Assembly: GCF_001570885.1 (NCBI RefSeq)
Contig: NZ_BCSN01000029.1
Span: forward strand, 1 to 33,641
DNA from: Micrococcus lylae NBRC 15355
GTDB lineage: Bacteria; Actinomycetota; Actinomycetes; Actinomycetales; Micrococcaceae
Length of the DNA: 33,641 nt
Direction of reading: 5' to 3'
The notes beneath the pieces were generated by a model that had not been told where the DNA came from, searched no databases, and worked only from the letters and a program-made list of their open reading frames with translations. Below, one piece after another: positions 1 to 9,188 of this stretch; position 1 is the stretch's first letter; each line of letters begins with the position of its first letter. The position numbers and the translations under genes were made by a program.

Positions 1-1
1 C

Positions 2-1060
2 GAGCGCCTGACCGCCCACGACTTCGCGTACCCGCGCGGCTACCCGAACGTGCGCATCGAGGCCGAGACCGCCGGCGACGTTGAGGCCGACCTCGACATC
101 TACGTCATGAGCTCCTGGTCGTCCTACCCAGTGGCCCGCTCCACCACGCGTGGCACCGGTGCCGAGGTCTACAACGGCCCGATCTTCTCCTCCGCCCCGG
201 AGCACAGGATCTACGTGGTCGCCAAGGGCAGCACCGACGCAATGATCCCGTACACCCTGCGCGTGTCCTTCCCGGCTGAGGAAGACACCGGTGTGCTGGC
301 CTTCGACCCGTCCTCCGCGACGGTGACCGCCGGTCAGACCCACACCTTCACGGGCACCCTGAACACCGACGGCGAGTCCGCCTACAACGGCTTCGTGGAC
401 GTGCTCTACAACGGCCGAGTGGTGGACACCACCGCGGTCCGCATCCACAACGGCGAGAAGGAACCGGCCGATCCGGAGGATCCGGTCGACCCGACCGATC
501 CGGACATCTGCGAGGTCGAGGACTTCACCGACGTCGCTCCGAGCTCGCCGTTCTACTCGGCCGTGACCTGGATGCGCTGTGCCGGCATCACCCAGGGCTA
601 CACAGACAACACGTTCCGCGCGCACCATGACATCAGCCGTGCCGAGTCCGTCGCGTTCCTGTACCGCTACCTGGATCCAGAGCACGAGGCCCCTGCCACG
701 TCTCCGTTCCGTGACGTGCGCAGGGACCGCAACTTCTTCGACGCCATCACCTGGGCCGCCGAGAACGGCGTGACCTCGGGGTACGTCAACGGCACCTTCC
801 GCCCGTACCAGATGGTGAACCGCCAGGAGTTCGCCTCGTTCGTGTTCCGTGCCGTGGGCGACCCGGACTACGTCCCGCCGACGTATGCCGTGTTCCCGGA
901 CATGCCAACCCACAACAGCCACTTCAAGGCCGTGATGTGGCTGTACGAGCAGGGCATCATCATGGGCCAGGCCGACGGCACGTACGGTAGCCGCACCGAG
1001 ATCCAGCGCGGTGACGTCGCTCGGATCATGCAGCGCATGGACTACCGACTGCAGGACTGA
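2..1060 (+). CDS. SLH-domain secreted protein, C-terminal part (5' truncated)
   Basis: The reading frame is already open at the window edge, so the true start lies upstream and the GTG at position 50 is an internal valine; 352 residues are visible. The first ~150 form beta-rich modules like the C-terminal accessory domains of secreted proteases. An Asp/Pro-rich linker (PADPEDPVDPTDP) leads to three S-layer-homology repeats at about visible residues 173-224, 235-286 and 298-346. Each shows the FxDV / AVTWM / GI-x-GY / TFR / R-x-E pattern. SLH repeats normally anchor secreted proteins to cell-wall glycopolymers. The missing N-terminus may be a subtilisin-like S8 protease, a common partner of this arrangement in Micrococcaceae, but no catalytic residue is visible here. 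A strong hairpin follows the stop codon. Confidence 0.8.
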   Translation, partial: ERLTAHDFAYPRGYPNVRIEAETAGDVEADLDIYVMSSWSSYPVARSTTRGTGAEVYNGPIFSSAPEHRIYVVAKGSTDAMIPYTLRVSFPAEEDTGVLAFDPSSATVTAGQTHTFTGTLNTDGESAYNGFVDVLYNGRVVDTTAVRIHNGEKEPADPEDPVDPTDPDICEVEDFTDVAPSSPFYSAVTWMRCAGITQGYTDNTFRAHHDISRAESVAFLYRYLDPEHEAPATSPFRDVRRDRNFFDAITWAAENGVTSGYVNGTFRPYQMVNRQEFASFVFRAVGDPDYVPPTYAVFPDMPTHNSHFKAVMWLYEQGIIMGQADGTYGSRTEIQRGDVARIMQRMDYRLQD

Positions 1061-1064
1061 CCGT

Positions 1065-1104
1065 CCGCAGTGTCCTGCGCCCCGCGGGGTGCAGGACACT
1101 GCGG
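1065..1104 (+). terminator. 14-bp perfect hairpin after the SLH gene
   Basis: Arms at 1065-1078 and 1091-1104 (CCGCAGTGTCCTGC and its complement) are perfectly paired around a 12-nt loop, starting 4 nt after the stop codon. There is no T-tract, as is common for terminators in such GC-rich genomes. It is the first of four consecutive palindromes. Confidence 0.65.
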
Positions 1105-1130
1105 CATCGGCACCGGAGCCGCACCTCACC

Positions 1131-1307
1131 TTCACTTCGCCGGGCCCCGCCCGGGCCCGGCGAAGTGAAGTGATCCCCGGCCGAGGCCTCCCCTCGCCTC
1201 GGCGCCGGTGATCACGGGTCGGCGCCCGCCCTGCCCCCAGGGCGGGCGCCGATCGCCTGTACTCAGCGCGAAGGGCCAGGACGTCGTGACGACGTCCTGG
1301 CCCTTCG
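1131..1307. repeat. Three further consecutive perfect palindromes in the 1061-1414 intergenic region
   Basis: Perfect inverted repeats pair 1131-1147 with 1153-1169 (17 bp), 1219-1233 with 1238-1252 (15 bp), and 1269-1287 with 1289-1307 (19 bp, essentially no loop). They differ in sequence. They lie between the convergent SLH (plus) and TM2 (minus) genes, so at least one probably terminates the TM2 transcript. From 1308 to 1414 I see only a short duplicated CGGTGTCAGC near 1381 and 1410, and no gene. Confidence 0.75.
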
Positions 1308-1414
1308 TCGTGCCCCCGTGCGGCGTGCGGATCCGTGGCCGGCGATCTGTCCCTCTGGCCGGACGCGCGAATCCGCCGGTCGGTGTCAGCCGCCTGTATT
1401 GATGCCGGCCGGTG

Positions 1415-2011
1415 TCAGCTTCCGCCGTTGACGGCGCCGCCGATGACCCAGAGGACCACGGTGATGATGACCGCCGCCGCCTGCTCGTTGCGCGTGCCGC
1501 GGACCTTGCGGCCGACGCCGTCGGTCTGGCCGTGGGCCAGCGTCATGATCACGTCGATCAGGTACCAGATGCCCAGGCCGCCGAAGGTGAACAGCTTCAG
1601 CAGCCCGGTGCCGATCTTGCCCAGGTAGAACCGGTCCACTCCCAGGATGCCGAGCAACAGGGACAGCAGCCACGTGGCGATGAACGACTTGGGCGAGGTG
1701 TACTGCTGCGGTGCCATCCCGCCTGCCCAGGGCTGCATCCCCGCCCCGGCGTAGCCCGGCGGCGGGACCTGGCCGTACGGCCCGACCTGACCGCCCGGCC
1801 CGTAGGTGCCCTGCCCGTGGGGTCCCTGTCCGTAGGAGCCCGGCCCGTAGGGGCCCTGTCCGTCGCGGCCGTACTGCGGATATCCCGCGTCCGCATACCC
1901 CTCCTGCTCCCAGGGGCGGGGCTCCTGCTGCTCGTCGCCGCCGCCCTGGTACCAGGACGGCGTCTCGCCGTGGCGGCGACGCCGGCCGCCGTCGGGGTGC
2001 TCGTGGCTCAT
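1415..2011 (-). CDS. TM2-domain membrane protein with Gly/Tyr/Pro/Gln-rich N-terminus
   Basis: This 198-aa protein has a disordered N-terminal half with irregular G-x-Y-G-Q/P-G repeats (about residues 45-95). A TM2 domain follows at about residues 107-175: KSFIATWLLSLLLGILG, the conserved DRFYLG turn, a second hydrophobic segment ending WYLIDV, and a final hydrophobic stretch at the C-terminus. TM2 proteins are small membrane proteins of mostly unknown function. The ATG at 2011 is chosen because AGAGGACACC stands just upstream and upstream codons of the frame look non-coding. A GATACT -10 candidate at 2074-2079 (minus) would give a leader of about 55 nt. It is divergent from the cyclodeaminase-like gene and convergent with the SLH gene. 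Confidence 0.75.
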   Translation of the reverse strand: MSHEHPDGGRRRRHGETPSWYQGGGDEQQEPRPWEQEGYADAGYPQYGRDGQGPYGPGSYGQGPHGQGTYGPGGQVGPYGQVPPPGYAGAGMQPWAGGMAPQQYTSPKSFIATWLLSLLLGILGVDRFYLGKIGTGLLKLFTFGGLGIWYLIDVIMTLAHGQTDGVGRKVRGTRNEQAAAVIITVVLWVIGGAVNGGS

Positions 2012-2073
2012 CGGTGTCCTCTCGGGAATGCGGGGAGGCGGCGCTGCACGGGCGGCCTCCTGATGTCCCTCAC

Positions 2074-2129
2074 AGTATCCGCCACCGCGGACCCGGTACG
2101 CCCGCGGCGGATTCCGTACGGTGGAGTCC
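2074..2129. promoter_or_regulatory. Divergent promoters of TM2 gene and cyclodeaminase-like gene
   Basis: Minus strand: GATACT at 2079-2074. Plus strand: TACGGT at 2117-2122, seven nt before the ATG at 2130, which predicts a leaderless mRNA. No clear -35 boxes are seen. Confidence 0.45.
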
Positions 2130-4488
<2,359 letters not shown>

Positions 4489-4507
4489 GGCGGGGGCCGG
4501 GAAGGTC

Positions 4508-4613
4508 CGCTCTCTGTGTCCGCAGCGTCGGAACTCCGCCCGTCGAGGCGCTCCAACTTCGCGTGAAGGCTCGCTCTCTGTGTCCGCAGCGTCGGAACTC
4601 CGCCCGTCGAGGC
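4508..4613 (+). repeat. 42-bp direct repeat downstream of tgt
   Basis: Positions 4508-4549 and 4572-4613 are identical (starting CGCTCTCTGTGTCCGCAG, ending CCGTCGAGGC). With two mismatches the match extends upstream to 4501 and 4565 (GAAGG before each copy). The period is 64 bp. It starts 12 nt after the tgt stop and encodes nothing recognisable. Confidence 0.85.
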
Positions 4614-4687
4614 CGGCTTTCCGACTCGTGGCACACAGGGGATCAGCTGCGTCCCTGCCCAGCCCGTTCCGCCCCGGACATGGTTGC

Positions 4688-4721
4688 GCGCGGCCGCCCT
4701 CTCCGGTGAGGACGGCCGCGC
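4688..4721. terminator. Convergent hairpin between tgt and GNAT genes
   Basis: GCGCGGCCGCCCT (4688-4700) pairs with AGGACGGCCGCGC (4709-4721) with one C-A mismatch and an 8-nt loop. It lies between convergent genes and could serve both. Confidence 0.5.
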
Positions 4722-4784
4722 ACGGGGGTCGACGCCGGCGGCGCTCCGCGTGGTGTCACCCCACCCCGCGGGCGCCCGCCGTCG

Positions 4785-5369
4785 TCAGCCCAGCGGGGCG
4801 CGGGTCTCCGCGCCGAACGCCTCGGGGTAGGCGAACTCACCCGAGGGGACCTCGACGGACTGGTCGAGGACGAGGATCTGGAGGGCCCCCGGGCGGTCCG
4901 CGAAGGCGGCGGTGACGCCGTATTCGGCGGCATCCTCGAAGCCGAAGCGCGGGTAGTACTCGGGGTAGCCGTAGACCACCACATGGGGCTCGCCGGCCTC
5001 CTTCGCGGCCGCGAGCAGCGCCTTCACCACCGCGGTGCCGGCACCCTGGTTCTGGTGCTCCGGCAGCACACCGTGCGGGGCGAGCGCGAGGGTCTCGGCG
5101 TCCCCGATGTGGGCGCGGCACAGCAGGCCGTATGCCACGGGGTCCGAGTGCAGGTCGGTGCCGGGGATCGCGGCGGTCATGGTGACCATCGAGAACTGCG
5201 GCAGCCAGGCTCCTTCGTCCTTCTGGAGCTCCTCCACGAGGTCCGCCTCGGCAGAGGTCTCGAACGCCAGCTCGTTGATGCGGCGGATCGCGTTGCGGTC
5301 CTCGGCGGACGAGTGGTCGGCGACGCGGGACGGCCACCGGTGGGTGTGGTCGCGGGGCGTGTTCTCCAT
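4785..5369 (-). CDS. GNAT-family N-acetyltransferase (YhbS-like)
   Basis: The 194-aa protein resembles the YhbS/COG3153 group of acetyl-CoA-dependent N-acetyltransferases. Its acetyl-CoA loop region reads LALAPHGVLPEHQNQGAG (about 94-111, Q/R-x-x-G-x-G/A type), followed by helix AVVKALLAAAKEAG. The family hallmark YGYPEYYPRFGFEDA (about 133-147) is the beta-bulge region typical of this group. The substrate is unknown. The ATG at 5369 stands six nt downstream of a TAGGTT -10 box, so the mRNA is predicted to be leaderless. Confidence 0.85.
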   Translation of the reverse strand: MENTPRDHTHRWPSRVADHSSAEDRNAIRRINELAFETSAEADLVEELQKDEGAWLPQFSMVTMTAAIPGTDLHSDPVAYGLLCRAHIGDAETLALAPHGVLPEHQNQGAGTAVVKALLAAAKEAGEPHVVVYGYPEYYPRFGFEDAAEYGVTAAFADRPGALQILVLDQSVEVPSGEFAYPEAFGAETRAPLG

Positions 5370-5381
5370 GGCCCCAACCTA
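5370..5381 (-). promoter_or_regulatory. Leaderless -10 box of the GNAT gene
   Basis: On the minus strand TAGGTT (5381-5376) precedes the ATG at 5369 by six nt. The rest of the interval to 5537 shows no gene. Confidence 0.45.
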
Positions 5382-5537
5382 GGCCACACGGTGACCTGCG
5401 CAACAGGCCGTGTCCACGGTGTGGACAGAATACGTCCAGGATGGTGGCCTGCGGACGCCCCGGTCGGGGACGGAACCGGCATGGAGGTGGCCGCTTCCTT
5501 GTGGGGACCCGGCACGTTCCTCGCCTGCCGCCCACCC

Positions 5538-5578
5538 CGACGGCGGCACCCGCCCTGGCAGGGCGGGTGCCGCCGTCG
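5538..5578 (-). terminator. 20-bp perfect palindrome downstream of acyl-CoA dehydrogenase
   Basis: CGACGGCGGCACCCGCCCTG (5538-5557) and its exact complement (5559-5578) are separated by one base, so the folded form would have a small loop. It lies 66 nt after the acyl-CoA dehydrogenase stop and is the likely terminator. Confidence 0.6.
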
Positions 5579-5643
5579 TGGTGGCCTCAGCAGGGCCGGC
5601 GGCCGGCCCCGGCTTCACACCGGCCCGGCGCCGTCCCCCAGGC

Positions 5644-6855
5644 TCAGGCGAACGCCCCCTTGCCGGTGATGTCGCGGCCGACGATGAGCGCCTGCACGGT
5701 CTCGGTGCCCTCATAGGTGTGGATGGCCTCGATGTCCGCGAAGTGCTTGCCCACCTCGTTCTGCACGAGGATGCCGTTGCCGCCGAGCAGGTCCCGGGCG
5801 TTCGCGGCGATGGACCGGGCGGCGCGGGTGGCCGAGTACTTGGCCAGCGAGGCCTGCGGGCCGGTGAGGCGGCCGGAGTCCTCGAGTCGGGAGGCCCGCA
5901 GCACGAGCAGCTGCACCTGGGTCAGCTCGGAGAGCATGCGGGCCAGGCGCTCCTGCACCACCTGGGAGTGGGCCAGCGGGCGGCCGAACTGCACACGCTG
6001 CTGCGAGTACTGCACGGCGGCCTCATAGCAGCCGACCGCGTGGCCGACGGCGGCCCAGGCCACGCCCACGCGGGTGGCGAAGAGGACGGCGGCGGTGTTC
6101 TTGAAGGAGGTGGCCTCCGGCATGACGTCCTCGGCCGGAACGAACACGTCGTCGTAGGTGATGTGGGCCTGGTGGATGGCGCGCAGGGACATCTTGCCGC
6201 GGATGACCTCGGCCGTGTAGCCCTCGGTGTCCTGGTGGACGATGAAGCCCTTGACCTGGCCGTCCTCGGTGGAGCGGGCCCAGGTGACGGTGATGCCGCC
6301 GGCGGCGCCGTTGCCGATCCACTTCTTGTGGCCGTTGATCCTCCAGCCTCCGTCCACGGGGGTGGCGGTGGTCTCGAGGGAGACGGAGTCGGAGCCGTGG
6401 GTGGGCTCGGTGAGCGCGAACGCCCCGTAGAGCTCGCCGGCGGCCATCTTCGGCAGGTACGTGGCCTTCTGCTCGTCGGATCCGCACATCTGGATCGAGC
6501 GCATGGCCAGTCCGCCCTGCACGCCCACGATGGTGGACAGCGAGCCGTCGATGCGCGAGAGCTCCATGGTGGCCAGGCCGGAGGCGAGGCGGGAGTAGGT
6601 GGGCTTGCCCTCGACCTCGACGCCGTCTCGCAGCAGGTCCGACTCGGCCAGTCCCGGGATCAGCCCGGTGGGGTACTCGCCCTTGTCCCAGGCGTCCTGG
6701 AGGGTCTTCTGGACCTCGGGGGTGAGGTAGGCGCGTGCGGCCTTGAAGAGGACGAGATCCTGCTCGTCGATGTCCTCGAAGATCGCGTAGGCGTCCGTGT
6801 CCAGGGGACCGGTGATGTCGTACTCGGGCTCGGCGGTGGGCAGCTGCTCGGTCAT
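5644..6855 (-). CDS. Acyl-CoA dehydrogenase, glutaryl-CoA-dehydrogenase-like
   Basis: The 403-aa FAD enzyme should oxidise an acyl-CoA at alpha/beta carbons and pass electrons to ETF, encoded by etfBA at 28.8-30.6 kb. It aligns best with the GCDH branch: AFALTEPTHGSD (145-156), KMSLRAIHQAHI, RVQFGRPLA, ARDLLGGNGI and IHTYEGT, where E382 is the expected catalytic base. Human GCDH uses an Arg in VDSGYRSAM to bind the glutaryl carboxylate. The aligned stretch here is IDGSLSTIV, with Ser (S107) at the Arg position, so glutaryl-CoA is probably not the substrate. A GAGAGGA Shine-Dalgarno precedes the ATG. The divergent TetR gene probably controls it. Confidence 0.85.
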   Translation of the reverse strand: MTEQLPTAEPEYDITGPLDTDAYAIFEDIDEQDLVLFKAARAYLTPEVQKTLQDAWDKGEYPTGLIPGLAESDLLRDGVEVEGKPTYSRLASGLATMELSRIDGSLSTIVGVQGGLAMRSIQMCGSDEQKATYLPKMAAGELYGAFALTEPTHGSDSVSLETTATPVDGGWRINGHKKWIGNGAAGGITVTWARSTEDGQVKGFIVHQDTEGYTAEVIRGKMSLRAIHQAHITYDDVFVPAEDVMPEATSFKNTAAVLFATRVGVAWAAVGHAVGCYEAAVQYSQQRVQFGRPLAHSQVVQERLARMLSELTQVQLLVLRASRLEDSGRLTGPQASLAKYSATRAARSIAANARDLLGGNGILVQNEVGKHFADIEAIHTYEGTETVQALIVGRDITGKGAFA

Positions 6856-6962
6856 GGCGGGTCCTCTCGGTGGGAGGTGGAGCGCCGGGTCCGTGCGGCG
6901 GGGGCCTCACGGTGCGCGGAGCCTCACGACGACGGCCGCTCGCCTCCGCCTGTCCGGCGCGG

Positions 6963-7040
6963 GATGCTGGATCCAGCATCGTATGAGACTGAGTTTCAGG
7001 TCAAGTGAGACGCCGTATCAGACTGCGTATGATCGTCGAC
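6963..7040. promoter_or_regulatory. Divergent promoter/operator of acyl-CoA dehydrogenase and tetR
   Basis: GATGCTGGATCCAGCATC (6963-6980) is a perfect 18-bp palindrome. It abuts the minus-strand -10 box TACGAT (6983-6978), so it covers the predicted start of the dehydrogenase transcript. Next to it are the imperfect dyad TGAGACTGAGTTTCA (6984-6998) and a direct repeat CGTATSAGACTG (6980-6991 and 7014-7025). TATGAT (7028-7033) lies seven nt before the tetR ATG. These are good operator candidates for the adjacent TetR protein. Confidence 0.6.
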
Positions 7041-7742
7041 ATGAACAAGAGGCTCGCCGCGCACACGCCCGCCCTCATCCGCCTGCTGGACGAGCAGGGC
7101 TGGGACGCCACCACCGTGGACGCCCTCGCCGCTGCGGTCGGCGTCAGCCGAGCCACGTTCTTCCGCACCTTCGGCTCCAAGGAGGACGTGGTCTTCCACG
7201 ACCATGCGGTGCTGCTCGAGGAGCTCGAAGAGTTCCTGGACGGAGCGAGCCCGGGCCCCGAGGCCACCGCGGACGCGCTCGTGGAGGCCGTGCTGCGGGT
7301 GTTCCGGCACCATGCCGGGGACCCGGCACAGGCGCAGGCCCGGTACCGGCTGCTGCGGCAGTCCAAGGCGCTGCGGAACCGGGAGCTGCTGAGCTCGCAC
7401 GGCTACGAGCGGCTCTTCGCCCGCTGGCTGCGGGGCCGACCGGAGACGCTGCCCGGCGGGGACGCCACGGCGTTCGGCCTGGCCGGCGCCGCCGTGGCCG
7501 TCCACAACGCGGCGCTGCGCGGCTGGCTGCGGGAGGGCGCCGAGACCGGCGTTCTGCCGGACGCCGCCGACGCCGAGGAGCGGCTCGCCGAAGACCTGAC
7601 CGGCCTGGTCCGGGCGTTGACCCGGCCCCCGAGCCCGGCGGCCGACGCCGCCCGGGTGAGGACCGTCGTCGTGACGGTGGACGAAGGGCGGCCCGACACG
7701 GACGCCGTGCTGGCGTCGGTGCGGGCCGCCCTGGAGAGCTGA
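7041..7742 (+). CDS. TetR-family transcriptional regulator
   Basis: The 233-aa protein carries an N-terminal TetR helix-turn-helix: LLDEQGWDATTVDALAAAVGVSRATFFRTFGSKEDVVF (HTH core about 21-47; VSRATFFRTFGSK is the recognition helix region). The remainder is a divergent helical ligand-binding domain. The ATG at 7041 is preceded by a leaderless-type TATGAT box seven nt upstream; a longer in-frame GTG start at 7005 would overlap the operator and promoter. Divergence from the acyl-CoA dehydrogenase suggests an acyl-CoA-responsive repressor that also controls itself, an inference from context. Confidence 0.85.
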   Translation: MNKRLAAHTPALIRLLDEQGWDATTVDALAAAVGVSRATFFRTFGSKEDVVFHDHAVLLEELEEFLDGASPGPEATADALVEAVLRVFRHHAGDPAQAQARYRLLRQSKALRNRELLSSHGYERLFARWLRGRPETLPGGDATAFGLAGAAVAVHNAALRGWLREGAETGVLPDAADAEERLAEDLTGLVRALTRPPSPAADAARVRTVVVTVDEGRPDTDAVLASVRAALES

Positions 7743-7777
7743 GACGGGCTCAGCCGGAGTTCAGCGGGCCGGAAGGC

Positions 7778-8104
7778 TCACTCGTCGATCTGGATCTCCC
7801 CCATCGGACCGAAGCCGTCGGCCGAGATCTGCTCGGAGATGATCTGCGGGGTCTTGGCGAGCAGCGGCTTCATGGCGTCGATGCCCTCCTGGAAATGCGG
7901 GGACTCCACATGGGCCTTCGCGCCCTCGTCGGTGAAGCCCTCGAGCAGGAAGTACTCGTTCTTCTCGCCCTCCACCGGCTGGTACCACTCGAAGAACATG
8001 TTGCCCTCCTCGCTGCGGACGTCTGCGGTGTACTTCGCGACGGCGTCCATCCACTGGTCGGCGAGCTCGGGCTTGACGGTGAACTTCAGGTTGATCAGGA
8101 TCAT
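7778..8104 (-). CDS. ABM-domain putative quinol monooxygenase (YgiN-like)
   Basis: The 108-aa protein has the size and pattern of the antibiotic-biosynthesis-monooxygenase (ABM) ferredoxin-like fold. An initial beta strand is followed by a helix, then GNMFFEWYQPVE, FLLEGFTDEGAKAHVESPHF and the terminal strand. The motif of a strand, helix and His/Ser before F is typical of YgiN-type enzymes. These act as small dimers on quinols or related aromatics. The ATG at 8104 lies six nt after a weak -10-like CAGAGT on the minus strand. It is convergent with tetR, 35 nt apart. Confidence 0.8.
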   Translation of the reverse strand: MILINLKFTVKPELADQWMDAVAKYTADVRSEEGNMFFEWYQPVEGEKNEYFLLEGFTDEGAKAHVESPHFQEGIDAMKPLLAKTPQIISEQISADGFGPMGEIQIDE

Positions 8105-8231
8105 GCGTCCACTCTGGCCGATCAGGCCGGGAGCGCGCCAGCACGGCGGCTCCGCCCACGGCGGAATCCCAGCGGACCCGGGCACCTGACATCTGTGACG
8201 GGCGCGGGTGAGGGCACAGCCGCCACGGGAG

Positions 8232-8244
8232 TAGCATCGACCTC
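8232..8244 (+). promoter_or_regulatory. Leaderless -10 box of the pyridoxine/HMP kinase gene
   Basis: TAGCAT (8232-8237) is followed by seven nt and the ATG at 8245. Confidence 0.5.
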
Positions 8245-9078
8245 ATGTCTGACGTGATCGCGCGCACGGAGCGCCCCGCCATCGCACTCACCATCGCCGG
8301 TTCCGAGGCCACCGGCGGTGCCGGCGCCCAGGCCGACCTGAAGACGTTCCAGGAGCTGGGCGTGTTCGGCATCGTGTCCCTGACCTGCATCGTCTCCTTC
8401 GACCCGAAGGACGACTGGAACCACCGCTTCTTCCCGGTGCCCACCGAGGTCATCGCGGACCAGCTCGAGGCTGTCCAGAAGGACTACGAGGGCACCCTGA
8501 AGACCGTGAAGCTCGGCATGCAGGGCTCCCCGGAGGTCATCCGCACCACCGCCGGCGCCCTCAAGTCCCAGGAGTGGGACCACGTGCTGCTGGACCCGGT
8601 GCTGATCTGCAAGGGCCAGGAGGCCGGCCACGCGCTGGACACCGACCAGGCGCTGAAGGCGGAGCTGCTGCCGCTGGCGACCTTCACCACCCCGAACCAC
8701 TTCGAGACCGAGCAGCTCTCCGGCATGACCGTGAAGACCGTGGACGACCTGATCGCCGCCGCCAAGAAGATCCACGAGGTCTCCGGCGCCGCCGTGCTCG
8801 CCAAGGGCGGCATGCACCTCGAGGGTCCGGACGCGGTGGACGTGTTCGTGGACGGCGAGACCGTGGAGGTCCTCTCCGAGCCGAAGATCGGCACCGCGGG
8901 CGTCTCCGGCGCCGGCTGCTCCCTGGCCGCCGCCGTGACCGCCGAGCTGGCCAAGGGCGCCACCCCGCTGGAGGCTGCGCGGCGCGCCAAGGCCTTCGTG
9001 ACCGCCGGCATCCGCCAGGCGGTGGACGGCAACACCCCGTTCGCCGCCCTGTGGCAGGGCGGCCTGCGCCAGGGCTGA
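8245..9078 (+). CDS. ThiD/PdxK-family pyridoxine or hydroxymethylpyrimidine kinase
   Basis: The 277-aa ribokinase-fold protein has the family N-terminus TIAGSEATGGAGAQADLKTF (16-35 region), the mid-protein LLDPVLICKGQ and the C-terminal anion hole GVSGAGCSLAAAV with the catalytic-type Cys C225. The family phosphorylates HMP/HMP-P for thiamine or pyridoxal/pyridoxine for PLP. GAGC instead of the GTGC usual in ThiD, and a solitary position without other thi genes, favour the PdxK-like subgroup. PLP is the cofactor of GcvP further along the window. Confidence 0.85.
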   Translation: MSDVIARTERPAIALTIAGSEATGGAGAQADLKTFQELGVFGIVSLTCIVSFDPKDDWNHRFFPVPTEVIADQLEAVQKDYEGTLKTVKLGMQGSPEVIRTTAGALKSQEWDHVLLDPVLICKGQEAGHALDTDQALKAELLPLATFTTPNHFETEQLSGMTVKTVDDLIAAAKKIHEVSGAAVLAKGGMHLEGPDAVDVFVDGETVEVLSEPKIGTAGVSGAGCSLAAAVTAELAKGATPLEAARRAKAFVTAGIRQAVDGNTPFAALWQGGLRQG

Positions 9079-9101
9079 CCTCTGTCTCCCCCGCCCATGT
9101 T

Positions 9102-9154
9102 GCCCTCGTTCCGATCCGGAGCCCCCCGCACGCGCTCCGGATCGGAACGAGGGC
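9102..9154 (+). terminator. Hairpin copy 1: shared 20-bp stem
   Basis: GCCCTCGTTCCGATCCGGAG (9102-9121) pairs perfectly with 9135-9154 around a 13-nt loop, and TTCGTC follows. It terminates the kinase gene. The same 20-bp stem recurs at 10474-10526. Confidence 0.7.
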
Positions 9155-9188
9155 TTCGTCATGCCGCCATCGCCGACGAGAGGACCCC

